Assembly: GCA_000333855.2 (NCBI GenBank)
Contig: CM007319.1
Span: forward strand, 568,365 to 632,364
Source: Endotrypanum monterogeii
Lineage: Eukaryota > Euglenozoa > Kinetoplastea > Trypanosomatida > Trypanosomatidae
Direction of reading: 5' to 3'
DNA length: 64,000 bases
Below the pieces are notes generated by a model, which did no database searches, was not told the DNA's origin, and was given only the letters and a program-made list of their open reading frames with translations. Positions 21,847 through 32,667 of this stretch are shown piece by piece (the first letter of the stretch is position 1; every line of letters starts with the position of its first letter). A program made the position numbers and the translations under genes.

Positions 21847-22704
21847 TTAAATGCGAGACGGTGGAGTGGAATGGCGGGGACTAGAGGCGACGGTTCTAAT
21901 GACACGGCGATGCCCACCCTGACTCGTATCATGTGGGGTGCCGAAGCTCAAAGAAGGTGTGTTATGGCGACTCGAGGATACGTTGTAGTACCCATCTCGG
22001 TAAGTACGATCAGTAGCCGGGGTGCTATGCAACCCTATCACACTCGCCGTGTCATCGCTGTAGAGGCCGGCGTTGCCATTCAGCACGATTGTGTTTCCGG
22101 CCTCGGCCAGCGGCGGAGCCACACCACCACCACTGTATCGAGAGCTAGTGCCTAAGCCTGGGTATCCCATGACGTCCAGATCGCGCTGCGCAGTGGCCAC
22201 ACCGCGAGTGGCATAGTTGACGCCGATGGGCACCACAGATGACCAGTGGAACTTGATGAATCGCACCAAGAAAAAGAACCACGCGCGCAGTGCTGAATAG
22301 AGGAAGGAGGTGCACGTCAACGCATAGTTGAAGCCCACAATCGCCACGGGGATGTGAACCTGGGCCACCATTAACGTTTCGAGTATGAAAATAGGTAAAT
22401 CGCTGAAAAATAGATTAATCAGCACACCGTAGACCTGACGGCGCCTCGCCACCTCCTCCGGCTCTGGAAAGCGCCATGCCCACATATAGAAGACCGATGC
22501 ACCGAAGTAGTAGAAGAGGCAGCTAACAATCACCAACGAAAGGTAGGCAACTTGCACCTCTCTCCCCAGTCGGGATTCCGGCGTGCGCACCCATAATAGG
22601 TAGTTGACGAGGCTGAAGAACGAATGCAAAAAATGAAGCCCCAATGTGAACAAAGTCATACAGCGAGAGGTGCCGCCGAGACGATCGATAATGTGCGGGT
22701 TCAT
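21847..22704 (-). CDS. Four-pass membrane protein, unknown function
   Basis: This 285-residue protein starts at the ATG at 22704. Four hydrophobic segments occupy about residues 16-40, 50-75, 88-112 and 118-150, separated by short charged loops. The loop 'RFPEPEEVARRRQ' lies between the second and third. From about residue 155 the tail is Ser/Thr/Gly/Pro-rich and probably disordered and phosphorylated ('SSPRHSTPPSRI' at the end). There is no cleavable signal peptide. I recognise no family. The hydrophobic core and polar tail suggest an integral membrane protein with a long cytoplasmic tail; topology is inferred. Confidence 0.75.
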   Translation of the reverse strand: MNPHIIDRLGGTSRCMTLFTLGLHFLHSFFSLVNYLLWVRTPESRLGREVQVAYLSLVIVSCLFYYFGASVFYMWAWRFPEPEEVARRRQVYGVLINLFFSDLPIFILETLMVAQVHIPVAIVGFNYALTCTSFLYSALRAWFFFLVRFIKFHWSSVVPIGVNYATRGVATAQRDLDVMGYPGLGTSSRYSGGGVAPPLAEAGNTIVLNGNAGLYSDDTASVIGLHSTPATDRTYRDGYYNVSSSRHNTPSLSFGTPHDTSQGGHRRVIRTVASSPRHSTPPSRI

Positions 22705-23626
22705 TTTTTATTTATTTATGAACCTCACATAGTGTGAAGAACCGAACAGCGAAAAGCGACCGCCGTTCTTCATGAGAAGCAGCACGGAGCAGGAGAAAAA
22801 AAGAAACCTCAACTGTATATGCACGGTGGAGTATGCCGATTTCACTTATTCGAGGTTGTTATGCAGCCAGTGCAAAACAAAGTTAAAAACAGCAGCAAGC
22901 AAAAGAAAGAAAGAAAGGGGGAAAGTGAAGGGTAGCGGTCGACAGGTGATGATAACGTGCGTGCGTGAGTGTGTGTGTGTGTGTGTGTGTACTAGGAGGG
23001 GAAGGGCTACACTCCATGTGAACCCATTCGATCCTTCTCACCTTTCCTGTGCGCTCCCAAAGCCCTTTATCCCACCGGTGGGGGAAGAGGGGGTGACCAA
23101 TGAGGAGTTCCCGTGAGAGAACCATTGTTGGGCGCGGAGAGGGGTCGATTCGGGGCATGGACATTCAAATAGATGAAAGGAAGAATAAAAATCAAAAAGT
23201 TGGCGAGCAGGAAAACACCTATCGAGCGCCAGAACCATCTTCCAAGTGAAGTTGACTTCAAGGGCGAAAGAGGAGAAAAAGGAGAAGGAAGAACGGAATC
23301 GTAACACCACAAACCTAGTACAACGGAGGCTTGAATCGGTGTTGCTGGACAGCGCACGCTGCGTCAAACTCCGACTGCAACACATCTGAGGAACCCCTCC
23401 TGCTGCTTCCCTTTTGTGGGTGTCGTTGTTTGAACTCTCACGTGTCAGCACAGCCTCTATATTTCAGTGCCTTGCTCAACGCACATTTACGTAAAAGAAA
23501 GGGAGCTCAGTCACCTGACCCACATGCATATATGTATGTATGAATGTATTAGAAAAGGCAGCATATCATCGAAAACAGATTTCATGTACACCTACAGTAG
23601 CGCCGACGCATATGTGCGGTGAGCCT
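22705..23626. other. Intergenic with (GT)n tract
   Basis: A (GT)n tract at 22969-22990, (CA)n on the transcribed strand, lies about 265 nt upstream of the four-TM gene. The rest is the 3' flank of the LRR gene. No gene seen. Confidence 0.6.
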
Positions 23627-24871
23627 CTATCTCGAACCAGAGTGAGACAGCTTTGCCTTGCTCGCAAGAAGAGAAGCGTGCACCTGCTCGAAGGACTGCT
23701 CTGCCGCCGCCACTGACGACTGCAGTTTCTGATCGGTGGTACGCAAACTCTCCACCTCGCCTTGTAGCTTGTTCAGCTCGACCTCTTGCTGATCAATTAC
23801 CTTGGCTGTACCTTTCACGTTCTCCATGAGCATCGCACGCTTTTGGCGAGCTTTCCCTTCGTCATCCTGCGCCGCTAACAGCAGGCGTCGTAGCTCCTTC
23901 ACCTTTGCTTGCATCATACGGATTTCCAATGCTGGTTGCGCAGACCGCTTCTGTTGTGCGTCAGAGGATGATAAGATTGAGCTACTGACGCCGCTGCTGC
24001 TGTCCCCGCGTCCACCTTTCTGCTGAACCGCAGTGTCACTAAGCCCTTCGCGTGAACTGCTGTGATGGATGTGAGCGCTGGATTTGCTGTGTTTTTGCTG
24101 TTGCTGCTGCCCCTGCGCCCGATGCGTCATCCTCCACATGGGATTCCCCGGCGCCTGAGAAAGGGGAGCTCCGTTGAAGTGCGACAAGCGTGGCAGCACC
24201 TCACGCAGCAACTGGCCAAAATCGCCGTCCTTACCTTGATCATTGTCTTTACCCGCTTTGCACATGGGATTGCCGCGAACGTCAAGATGACGCAAAGAGA
24301 GAAGCGGCTGCAACGACGAAAGTGTGTCTCTCTTCTCCAGACAGTTCCGGGCCAAGTTCAGGTGTGTAAGGTGAAATAAGGCACCGAGAGGTGCCAGCGA
24401 ATCGATTGTGTTGTTTTCCAAACTGAGATGCTTCAGCGATTCAGGAAGGCAGCGAAGAGCTGAAGTGCTCAGGTGATTATAACCTGCCTCCAGCACTTGC
24501 AGCCGCGGTGTGCTCTCATGTAGGTCAGACAACTGAGTCAATTGATTGTGCGCGATGCTGAGCCGTATCAAGGTGGGTGGCATGTTCTCACTGCATATCC
24601 GCGTCAGGGAGTTGTGCGAAAGATCTAATACCGTCAGTCCCTTCAACATCTCGCCGCCAGTGAAGAGGTGAAGAGAGTTGTACGATAAGTTTAACAGGCG
24701 AATGGCAGGGAGCCCTGACAGCGGCCGTCCCCCACCAGCGGAACTATCACCATTCCTTGACGATGTCAAGGAGTCAGTACTCCTTGCCGTCGCAGAGGCT
24801 TCTATCAGTGCCGACCGTGCCTTGGCCACGTCGAAGGCAAATAATCCGCGGTTTGAAAAATCCAAGTCCAT
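23627..24871 (-). CDS. Leucine-rich repeat and coiled-coil protein
   Basis: This 414-residue protein starts at the ATG at 24871, 62 nt after a good acceptor AG. Residues about 55-205 hold six or so SDS22-type repeats ('LNLSYNSL', 'LDLSHNSL', 'LSIAHNQL', 'LEAGYNHL', 'LSLENNTI', 'LNLARNCL', 'LDVRGNPM'). An LRR-cap-like segment follows ('VLPRLSHFNG'). A low-complexity Gln/Ser linker runs to about 300. The last ~100 residues are a coiled coil ('LEIRMMQAKVKELRRLLLAA'). LRR-plus-coil proteins are common in axonemes and basal bodies, but nothing here fixes the location. The repeat fold is certain; the function is unknown. Confidence 0.85.
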   Translation of the reverse strand: MDLDFSNRGLFAFDVAKARSALIEASATARSTDSLTSSRNGDSSAGGGRPLSGLPAIRLLNLSYNSLHLFTGGEMLKGLTVLDLSHNSLTRICSENMPPTLIRLSIAHNQLTQLSDLHESTPRLQVLEAGYNHLSTSALRCLPESLKHLSLENNTIDSLAPLGALFHLTHLNLARNCLEKRDTLSSLQPLLSLRHLDVRGNPMCKAGKDNDQGKDGDFGQLLREVLPRLSHFNGAPLSQAPGNPMWRMTHRAQGQQQQQKHSKSSAHIHHSSSREGLSDTAVQQKGGRGDSSSGVSSSILSSSDAQQKRSAQPALEIRMMQAKVKELRRLLLAAQDDEGKARQKRAMLMENVKGTAKVIDQQEVELNKLQGEVESLRTTDQKLQSSVAAAEQSFEQVHASLLASKAKLSHSGSR

Positions 24872-25585
24872 TCACGATTGGTGGTGTCTTCTGCACTCGA
24901 AAATTCGTTCTCATACGCACACATCCGTGCGTCTGTATCAGAGGAGGAAGAGAAGGAAGAAAGGGAAGAGGTGAGGATGGGTAGGAAGGGAGATGGGGGC
25001 TGGTACAACACACATTCGAGGAACCAAACGCGAGTCAGGGGTGAAAACCCCTAGTATAAGACAATGGGTGCTATTTCACGGTTGTGATCACACCCGTCCT
25101 GTGTCCTTGTAGCCATCACCGACCCCACCACACGGAACGGGTGATCCCCTCTTTGCAGCAACACATCGTGCGTGCGTGCGTGTGCGTGTGTGTGTGTGTA
25201 TACACGGGCAGGCACAGAAAATACCTGTTCTTTTTGTGTGTCTTTCGTCATTCTGTGTGTTCGCTTATAAATTCAAGCTGATTAAAACATTAAACGTTGG
25301 TCACCCCCCCCCACCACACACACCCTCATCCCCATTCCCGATGGCAGGAGCACTTGAGAATATTCGTGCAGACATGCAGCCACACCCAATCACAGGGTTG
25401 GTGCATGGTGCCCGTGGAGACGTGGATGACCAATGGATTCGGGCCTGACGTTTTATTCGTAATGGACGCAGTTGAGCAAAAGAGCATCTGCGTCTGTGCA
25501 GAGACGCTGATGACCCGAGTACATACACCACCACGCATGCGAAACACAGCACCGATGCTGAGATGAGGCGGGCTGGTGGTGTTTC
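24872..25585. other. Intergenic
   Basis: This contains the LRR gene leader and the RCL1 3' flank. A short (GT)n tract lies at 25186-25199. No gene seen. Confidence 0.6.
24933..24934 (-). promoter_or_regulatory. Trans-splice acceptor AG for the LRR gene
   Basis: On the minus strand a C/T tract of about 50 nt (24940-24995) ends 'CCTCTGATACAG', 62 nt upstream of the ATG at 24871. Confidence 0.7.
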
Positions 25586-26677
25586 TCAGCTTGACTTTTT
25601 CCAGACATTCACCGCATTGCTGCCGAGGCAGGTCACTAATGTCGACGATGGAAGACTCGGCCCTGCAAAAGATGGGTCAGGTTTGATGGCGCATGAGACC
25701 CCAAAGTACGAGTCCATCAACATGAGAGCCGAGACACCACTGGCACTCAGTTGGCCAAATCGCACAGTCGAGATCTCGTCGGGACTGAGCGCCATGAGCA
25801 GTAGCACCAGCATTTGATGGTGCGCGTCAACACAGCCACCCTCGTAAATCTGATCAAACAAAAGCTGTGCAGCACGCTTGCCGACGTCCTCTGGAGCCTC
25901 ACTGGGCATAGCGACCGACTCCTGAGAAATAACACAGAGCTTACTCGTTGTCTCGGCGACGAGAACAACGCCGTAGCCGCTCACGTGGTCGTTCCGGTTA
26001 GCTTTGCTGTTGTCAACATCCGTCACCACATACACATCGGGCAGCAGGTTCAGCAACTCTCCTTTGGCTGATGTAGCGGTTCGCTGCGGCAAGTCGCTCG
26101 CGGTCCGAGAGGCGAAAGCGATTCCACGAACGCGCCGCACTCTTCCACGCTCTTTAGTTGTGACGCTGTTGAGGCGTCGGATGGCCTTCACGTCCAGCTC
26201 TACGGCGCCACCCCCACCTGGGGCGGCTCCACGGCGGATAATCCGCAGACTAGCTTGTACCCCGAACAGCTGCACCCACCGTAAGGTGACAGTGCGCACT
26301 GTGTCCACGGAGAGATCGAGCTCGCCTTGTGTGGCACCTACAATAGTAATGCGTGAGTCGTACTTCGCAAACGGTAGCAACAGCAGCGCTGCCTCGATCA
26401 CATACGTCACGCAGCGCTGCGATGGCACCTCATGTGAAAAGGATCCACCCAAAATCATACCGGGCGTGAACTGAAGCGTTGTATTGTGCTCAGTGCACTG
26501 CAGGGAGGATCCACTCGTGACGCGGTCGATGAACTTGAGAAAATTTGCCTCATATGATTGAATGCCCATCGGGTCCTCGTCATTGTGAATGTGGGTGATG
26601 CGAACCGGGCGTTTAGAGAGGATGCTGCACACGATATGATGTCGTAGCAGGCTGCTACCCTCGAAGTGCAGCATCAC
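25586..26677 (-). CDS. RCL1: Rcl1-type RNA 3'-phosphate cyclase-like protein
   Basis: This 363-residue protein starts at the ATG at 26677. It follows the RNA 3'-terminal phosphate cyclase fold from end to end: 'HFEGSSLLRHHIVCSILS' at the start, 'TPGMILGG', 'RGRVRRVRGIAFASR', 'GYGVVLVAETTS', and 'FDQIYEGGCVDAHHQMLVLLLMALSP'. The C-terminus ('VRFGQLSASGVSALMLMDSYFGVSCAIK') matches the Rcl1 subfamily. It lacks the catalytic His segment of true RtcA cyclases. Rcl1 acts in the nucleolar SSU processome with Bms1 and is needed for early pre-18S rRNA cleavage. The family expectation is therefore ribosome biogenesis, not RNA cyclisation. A Gly-rich loop ('APGGGGAVELDV') replaces a conserved linker. 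Confidence 0.9.
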   Translation of the reverse strand: MMLHFEGSSLLRHHIVCSILSKRPVRITHIHNDEDPMGIQSYEANFLKFIDRVTSGSSLQCTEHNTTLQFTPGMILGGSFSHEVPSQRCVTYVIEAALLLLPFAKYDSRITIVGATQGELDLSVDTVRTVTLRWVQLFGVQASLRIIRRGAAPGGGGAVELDVKAIRRLNSVTTKERGRVRRVRGIAFASRTASDLPQRTATSAKGELLNLLPDVYVVTDVDNSKANRNDHVSGYGVVLVAETTSKLCVISQESVAMPSEAPEDVGKRAAQLLFDQIYEGGCVDAHHQMLVLLLMALSPDEISTVRFGQLSASGVSALMLMDSYFGVSCAIKPDPSFAGPSLPSSTLVTCLGSNAVNVWKKSS

Positions 26678-27956
26678 TGACGGGGTGCAGCGGGGAAGAT
26701 GAAGTAAGGCAACAGACGTGGAATGTGGAATAAAAAGGCTACAAAATCGGTGTGGTGTCCCTCTATTGAACAGCGCATTAGGCTACGGCTCCACACGAGA
26801 GAGTGCAGCGTACAAAGGTGAGCACGCGTGCGGGTGTGAGTTGAGTAAGGAGGAGACAAAAAATAGAGAAGGAGAAATGTGTGCAGTGGAGCAGCGCTTG
26901 CTGTACATCGGAATCTTTCGAGAATGCTGCGCGATTAGCGAAGGGAAAAAGTATTTTTGAAAAAAATGCCAAACTGCGAGCGCACGCCGAACGTGATGAT
27001 CACACAAGAAGGCGTACTGAGACAACTGTGAAGCAGCTTGATTGTCGCGTGCGAGGCGAAGGAGCCGATATAACCAAGCAGGGGAAAGCTACGCTGAGTC
27101 ACTGACACAGGTGCTCTTGGCCTCCATGGAGCTACAAGGTTGCCACAGGAACCTTCAAGTGGCTCACGGCGGCTCAGGCAACGTCATTGTTATTTGTATG
27201 CTGGAATGTATGTGTGTGAATTAGGGAGCGCGCTGGTGGAGCTCGCATCTTCCCTATATATATATATATAAAACGACATAAAAAGGGAAGCGAGCGAAGG
27301 GGTGGGGACTTGACTGCACGCGAAATGCGTAGTCCCTATTTGACCCAGCAGCTGCACCAACCCACGACCAAGTGAGACAAATGTGTTTCGAAACGACATA
27401 ATCAGCTCCAGTACGCCAAGGGGAGAGACAGTGAGAGAATAAGAAATCGCGCGTGTTGTGTGTGTGTCTCAAAGGGGAGAGCGGGGGAGGTAGACAAGAC
27501 AGAGAAAGGGAGTAGGAACGGGCATGACGCCTGTGGGGATCTGTGAGGGAGACTCTTTTCGCGTCTAACTCGAAATTTATCAGCAACAACCTGGTGGAAA
27601 AAAAAAATGAGTAATGAATTCGAAATCAACAGTCATGTACACACAGACACACACAAAAAAAAAAAACGACAACGGCATTGAAAATCACACAAAAACCAGA
27701 ATTAGGCGGGGGGAGGGGGGGAGGGGGAGGACGAGAGCAGCAGCGTAGAGAGTGTATCCCTCGTGGACTAACGGCGCTTACCACCGTGGCTGTATTATTC
27801 TTTTTACTGTTCCTGTTTTGCACCGTATACGTTCTTCCATTCAAAACACACGTTGAGACACCTCCCTCCCTCCCTCCCTCCCACCCCCCTTTTTTCTTTC
27901 CCCGTATCACTTCTCATCACCAGTGTGTCCCGTGTATGCATGTGCGAGGCTGTTGT
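26678..27956. other. Intergenic with G-rich tracts
   Basis: This contains the RCL1 leader and the 3' flank of the cyclophilin gene. It includes a (TA)n tract at 27256-27270, a G-rich run on the plus strand at 27706-27730 and a CCCT repeat at 27861-27888. No gene seen. Confidence 0.6.
27861..27888. repeat. (CCCT)n repeat, G-rich on the transcribed strand
   Basis: Five to six CCCT units followed by a C-run. On the minus (mRNA) strand it reads GGGGGG-T-(GGGA)n, about 70 nt downstream of the cyclophilin stop at 27957. It is a potential RNA G-quadruplex. Confidence 0.8.
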
Positions 27957-29291
27957 TTAGAAGAGCCACCATTTCTTTCTCTGTCCCTGCGCCGATGCAC
28001 CCTGTTGCTTCGGAAGGGCGACTGCGGCGCCGAGTTCCTCGGAGTGCCTCAACAGATCTGTGGACAGGCGCGGACCAAACTTTTCCTCATCATAACCGAG
28101 AGACACAGACTCATACAATTTCCATGGCATTGGTGCAATGTGAGACTTGGCAAGTGTGCACAGCTCCCCACATCCTTCGATGACATAATGTCGCTTTGGC
28201 GTATTGCCGTGCTTCGATCCTGCGTTGTTCATCCGCTCAATCACATTGTAGCCCCCAATCACGATTGCGAACACCTGTGGCTTGTAGTCACCCGCTGAAA
28301 TATGAATAGCGAAATTGGGGCTCTCGCGATTAGGCCCGTAAGCGATGGCGGACAGCGCACCGCGCCATGCACCGTTGCTCAGGTGCTCCGTCGGCAAGTA
28401 GTGTGGGTTGAAGCCCGGTACCTCGTGCTCCATTTCGTGTCCGTCGCCGAAGATAAGACAGTGCCGTGGCACGATCGCCGCGAGGGGCATTCCACGGAAA
28501 GAGTTGCCATTGCCTCCGCTGCCCGTGCAACGACGGTGGAAGTATTCACAGTAAAGTGGGCAGTCTTCGTTGAGGAGACCAATGACGATGCGCCCAATGT
28601 CAGTGCCGTTTTCGGTTATGTCAAAGTAAACAACACTGCCGATGCGCAGGTCGGCCGGCATCTTGTCCACACCGCGCACCACCCGCTCACTCGACAAGGT
28701 AGTCCGGTAAAACACATACAAAATGATCAAGAGGAGAACAAATACACTGATACGAATGGCCGACATGACGAATGCGTATTGCCGCGCATGCTCCTCACAC
28801 CAAGCCATCATCACCAACTCCAGGTCTGTCAGAAGGCGCTGTGGCAACGGCACCTCTTCGACCAGCGTCAGGGGCAAACGCCGAATGCGGGTGATGGAGT
28901 TTCCCTTCTCATCTCTTACAATGATCGCGTCCTCGTGAAACCCCTCGTCACCCGGCTCGTCTCCGTAGTCCTTCTGCGCGACAGTCATCTCTGTACGGGC
29001 CTGTACATTGGGAGATGTGCTCGACTCTTCCCCACCAGTGGGGCTGCTGCAATCGCTCTTTTTTTCACTATTATCCAGAGAAACATGCTTTCCGCCCATC
29101 GGCACTTGGACTCCGGTATCGTTCTTCTCAAATCGCAGTCCACTTATGTGAAAACATGCTAAGAAAGGAGACGTGGAGGTACTGAAGGTGCGTGTCGCAG
29201 CTAGTGCGGCAGACGGAACTAGCTGACACACTCGAAAGCGTATCAGTGCTACCCCTACACGGCTACATACGCCTACATGACCCCTAAGCAT
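27957..29291 (-). CDS. Membrane-anchored divergent cyclophilin-like protein
   Basis: This 444-residue protein starts at the ATG at 29291. The first ~45 residues are Arg-rich, hydrophobic and lack acids, like a mitochondrial presequence. A strong transmembrane helix lies at about 174-196 ('ISVFVLLLIILYVFY'). Residues about 210-375 form a cyclophilin-like domain: 'VYFDITENGTDIGRIVIGL', 'CEYFHRRCTG', 'GPNRESPNFAIHIS', 'PQVFAIVIGG', 'NVIERMNNAG'. The 'FHRVIP' catalytic strip reads 'LAAIVP', so the catalytic Arg is gone, and the 'QGGD' and 'SQFF' residues are also changed. I infer a binding or structural role rather than prolyl isomerase activity. An organellar inner-membrane location is possible but unproven. 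The C-terminus is Gln/Lys-rich. Confidence 0.8.
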   Translation of the reverse strand: MLRGHVGVCSRVGVALIRFRVCQLVPSAALAATRTFSTSTSPFLACFHISGLRFEKNDTGVQVPMGGKHVSLDNSEKKSDCSSPTGGEESSTSPNVQARTEMTVAQKDYGDEPGDEGFHEDAIIVRDEKGNSITRIRRLPLTLVEEVPLPQRLLTDLELVMMAWCEEHARQYAFVMSAIRISVFVLLLIILYVFYRTTLSSERVVRGVDKMPADLRIGSVVYFDITENGTDIGRIVIGLLNEDCPLYCEYFHRRCTGSGGNGNSFRGMPLAAIVPRHCLIFGDGHEMEHEVPGFNPHYLPTEHLSNGAWRGALSAIAYGPNRESPNFAIHISAGDYKPQVFAIVIGGYNVIERMNNAGSKHGNTPKRHYVIEGCGELCTLAKSHIAPMPWKLYESVSLGYDEEKFGPRLSTDLLRHSEELGAAVALPKQQGASAQGQRKKWWLF

Positions 29292-29889
29292 TGTGAGCCG
29301 CCAAAAAAAAAACAGACTGCGTTGAGCGCTACAGAGACGCTGGAAACGGAAAAAAAACTTGTGGCGCGCCTAGATTAGGAATAGTTCGAAGGTGTGGGCG
29401 AGGCTTCGAACGGAGGGCGGGGGAAGGGGGGATTTAGGCCTGAAAAGTTGGCGGGTTCGCATTCATGCGTGGTCGCCACAACAACCCACGGTCGGCGAAG
29501 GAGGGACTCGTGGGTGTGAAGAGCAATCCGTAGACCCGATAGCGTTGCGAGGAAATGAAAGGGGATTAGAGAAGATCCTCCACAGGGCAAGGAATATATA
29601 TATATATATATATAAGTTTATGTATATACACTACAGGATATTCCCTCCCCCATCAACGGTTCGTACTTATGACATTTCAAAAAATGGATGTAGCAGCCCA
29701 AATGTATATGGGCCCCAAGAAGAGGAGAAAGAGAAACGCCCGAGACAGAGATTCAGTAGTGGGTTTGATCGGGGGCGGCGGGGAGGAGGTGGTGGTGGTG
29801 GTGAAAAGGAGTGAAAACGGAGAGGGAGAGGCCAGAGAAAAAAAACAGAGGCCTCAATATCATATTCAGCAGGAACTAATATGTACAGA

Positions 29890-29925
<36 letters not shown>

Positions 29926-30443
29926 ATGCCAACAAAGCCGTGATCCCCACGTGAAAAGGAAGTGACTTTCTACACAGCCTCCTGTGTGCTCTGTTCGTAT
30001 TTGCCGACTGGAACACATTCAAAAAAAAAAAAGAGGGAGACGCTAAGAAGAGAGCTACAGTTACAAGCAGATTCCCCGCACCCCATATTCCACACCCGGC
30101 CCGCATTTTTCATTTTTTATTCCATAAATCAAAACAGCACATGCACCAAGGCCAATACAGAACTCTACCGCCCCCGTTGATTGGTTAAGTAAAGGAGAGC
30201 ACGTGTACTTGGATTTCTATCATGTTTTTAATGTATGTTGACCTCCCTGCTCCCCACCGTCCTAGCTCTGTGTTTAGTTGTTTGTTGAGATTTACCCCTT
30301 CGATTACTGCCTCTCTTTACATATATATATATATATATAAATATATGTATAAGTATATATGTATATATGTATATATATGTCTTTTTTTTTTGAGTGTGTG
30401 AATCGACAGCACTGCATATGTGTCTATGTGTATTTAGGTATGA

Positions 30444-30489
<46 letters not shown>

Positions 30490-30722
30490 GCCTTTTCAGC
30501 TCCCTTCCGTTCATCCGCTTTGCAGCATCATCATCAGTAGCAACAACAAGAGTATATCATGCACTCATACCAACTAACCGACAGATAGACACACGCACGG
30601 ACATTCTCAAAGACTCAGAGGGAAGAGGGCGGAGGTGAGAAGGACAGTTAAGTCTGACTGTCTCATTTGGAAAAAAAAATACTAAATCCAAGAGGGTGCG
30701 CTACATAATAAACACACACACA

Positions 30723-30761
<39 letters not shown>

Positions 30762-31095
30762 ACATTTTTTTTTTAAAGACTGAGGGAGGAAAAAGAGCGC
30801 GCAGCAACTAAATAACACACAACCTGCAACATACAACCCGTAAGAGGGAAAACAAACAAAAAAAGAAGCGAGACCAGGAGATACAAGGACTCGGCACGCG
30901 CACGCAACACATCTGCTTTGTGGGCTTGGTAGTTTGTGGCGCGAAGCTCCACATAGCAAAGGGGAAAACAAAATCGAAGTGGCATAGAAAACAGGGCGGA
31001 GGTGGAAGACGATGCATCTGGAAGGGAGTGGCAGTGGGTGTAGGAGGGATGAGATGAGTCAGAACTAAGTGAGAAGTGTTGTGTTTGTGCACAAT

Positions 31096-31139
<44 letters not shown>

Positions 31140-31548
31140 TGTGTATGTTTCTGCATTTAAAAGGGAAAAAAAATACCAGCAGAAGAGGGAACAAAATAGA
31201 AAACGCGCAGACCCATTCAATTGACCAAGATAGAGGAAGAATGCACTGGCAGGTCCCTACGCATGACTTGTCGCAAGTCCATGTGAACATACGCCTCCTC
31301 CTCCTCTATGTAGCCATCAGCACAGAAACAAAAACTAAGTACCCTATCAGACACCTTTTTCTTCCCTCTGCATCGCATGTCATTCCCAATTCACACCTGG
31401 ACTCAATTTGCATCACTGTCCAATGTTGAATAAGTAAAATCAAGCAGCGAATGCGATGCGAGCTCTCACGACTACACACACAGATATACAGACACACAGA
31501 CATGCATTCAAGCGAGCGACCGAGCACGCATACACGTGCAACTCCACT
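29292..31548. other. Long intergenic, microsatellite-rich 3' flank of CK2 alpha
   Basis: 2.26 kb without a gene. It carries (TA)n tracts at 29593-29614, 29894-29922, 30320-30339, 30443-30486 and 31099-31136, and a (CA)n tract at 30712-30758, which is (TG)n on the mRNA strand. Most of it is probably the long 3' UTR of CK2 alpha. Confidence 0.65.
30712..30758. repeat. (CA)n microsatellite
   Basis: About 23 CA units with one TA interruption. It is (TG)n on the transcribed strand, within the 3' flank of CK2 alpha. Confidence 0.95.
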
Positions 31549-32667
31549 TCACGACTCGGACCCTGAGGCACTCTTTCCCTGGTCGTTCTCCTCGCTGTTC
31601 ATACCAGCGTCCTTGCCTCCGTTTTCAGAGGCCGCGATGATACTGTCTAGTGTCACGTCCTTGGGGCGGACCGGGTCGAAGTAGGGGTCCATCAACGCCT
31701 CTGCCGCTTGGATCCGCCTCAGGTGATCATACTGGAGCAGTTTATCTAAAAATGCGAGCGCCTCTGGTGGACACAGGTGCTCATTTTGGGAATTGACAAA
31801 ACTTCTCCATGGTTTCTTTGCGTGGTAGCCTAGCGTCGCCTCGAGCACAGGAGGAAGACTCACGTTGTGCTTCTTGAGGTACACTTGCAGATCATCTGTG
31901 CCGAGCACCTTCACGATACGCACCAGCTGATCTGTGTTGTCCTTACCGCGGAAGAATGGCTCACGAATAAATATCATCGCTGCCAACATGCATCCCAACG
32001 ACCACATGTCCAGGCGGTAGTCGTACATCGGCAGTTCTACGAGCAGCTCCGGTCCTTTGAAGTAGCGGGATGCGACACGAGCATTATAGGAGGTAGCAGG
32101 ATGGTAGAACTCAGCCAAACCCCAGTCAATTAACTTCAGCTTCCCTGTCTTGTAGTCCAGACACACGTTGTTCGGTTTCACATCACGGTGCATGATTCCG
32201 TGTGAGTGAGCGTACTCAAGAGCTGTAAGCACCTGAAAAATGTAGCTACGTACCTCTAGGTCGGTGAAGGATGGGAAGACGGTGCGGAAATCGCATGATT
32301 TTACGTACTCGAATATGAAGGAGGGTGTTTTGCTATTGGGTTCCCGCACGACATCGAAGAGCTCCACGATGTTTGGACCACCTTTTAGCGTCTGCAGCAC
32401 CATCAGCTCACGTAAAATTTTCTTCTTTTTGACTGGTTTCAGCACCTTGATCACCACTTGGCGCGGCACCTTTGTGTCTACGCCGAGAAAGACATCGCTG
32501 TACTTTCCACGACCGATTTTCTGCTCCACTTCGTAGCGGTCCGGACTATTCCATTGCACACGCAAAGAATCGTAGTCCCAGTACGATGAGGGCTTGTTGA
32601 CGTTGACGAGAGCGTAACGGTGCGCGCCCTCTGAGGCCGCCGGTGGAGGTGACGACTTCGAAGACAT
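31549..32667 (-). CDS. CK2A: Casein kinase II catalytic subunit alpha
   Basis: This 372-residue Ser/Thr kinase starts at the ATG at 32667. It has the glycine loop 'GRGKYSDV' (52-59), the ATP Lys in 'VVIKVLKP' (Lys74), the CK2-specific basic cluster '[11 protein letters not shown]' for acidic substrates, 'HRDVKPNN' (160-167), the diagnostic '[10 protein letters not shown]' (181-190) and 'GPELLV'. CK2 is a constitutively active acidophilic kinase that works with a beta subunit in nucleus, cytoplasm and flagellum, and it is essential in studied trypanosomatids. The N-terminal 28 residues and the acidic Ser/Gly C-terminus ('SASGSES') are variable. Flanking spacers of over 2 kb suggest long regulatory UTRs. 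Confidence 0.97.
   Translation of the reverse strand: MSSKSSPPPAASEGAHRYALVNVNKPSSYWDYDSLRVQWNSPDRYEVEQKIGRGKYSDVFLGVDTKVPRQVVIKVLKPVKKKKILRELMVLQTLKGGPNIVELFDVVREPNSKTPSFIFEYVKSCDFRTVFPSFTDLEVRSYIFQVLTALEYAHSHGIMHRDVKPNNVCLDYKTGKLKLIDWGLAEFYHPATSYNARVASRYFKGPELLVELPMYDYRLDMWSLGCMLAAMIFIREPFFRGKDNTDQLVRIVKVLGTDDLQVYLKKHNVSLPPVLEATLGYHAKKPWRSFVNSQNEHLCPPEALAFLDKLLQYDHLRRIQAAEALMDPYFDPVRPKDVTLDSIIAASENGGKDAGMNSEENDQGKSASGSES

Noticed and set aside
28302..29162. 286-codon plus-strand open frame
   Set aside because: It is antisense to the cyclophilin-like gene, lies inside the minus-strand unit and has no domain character.
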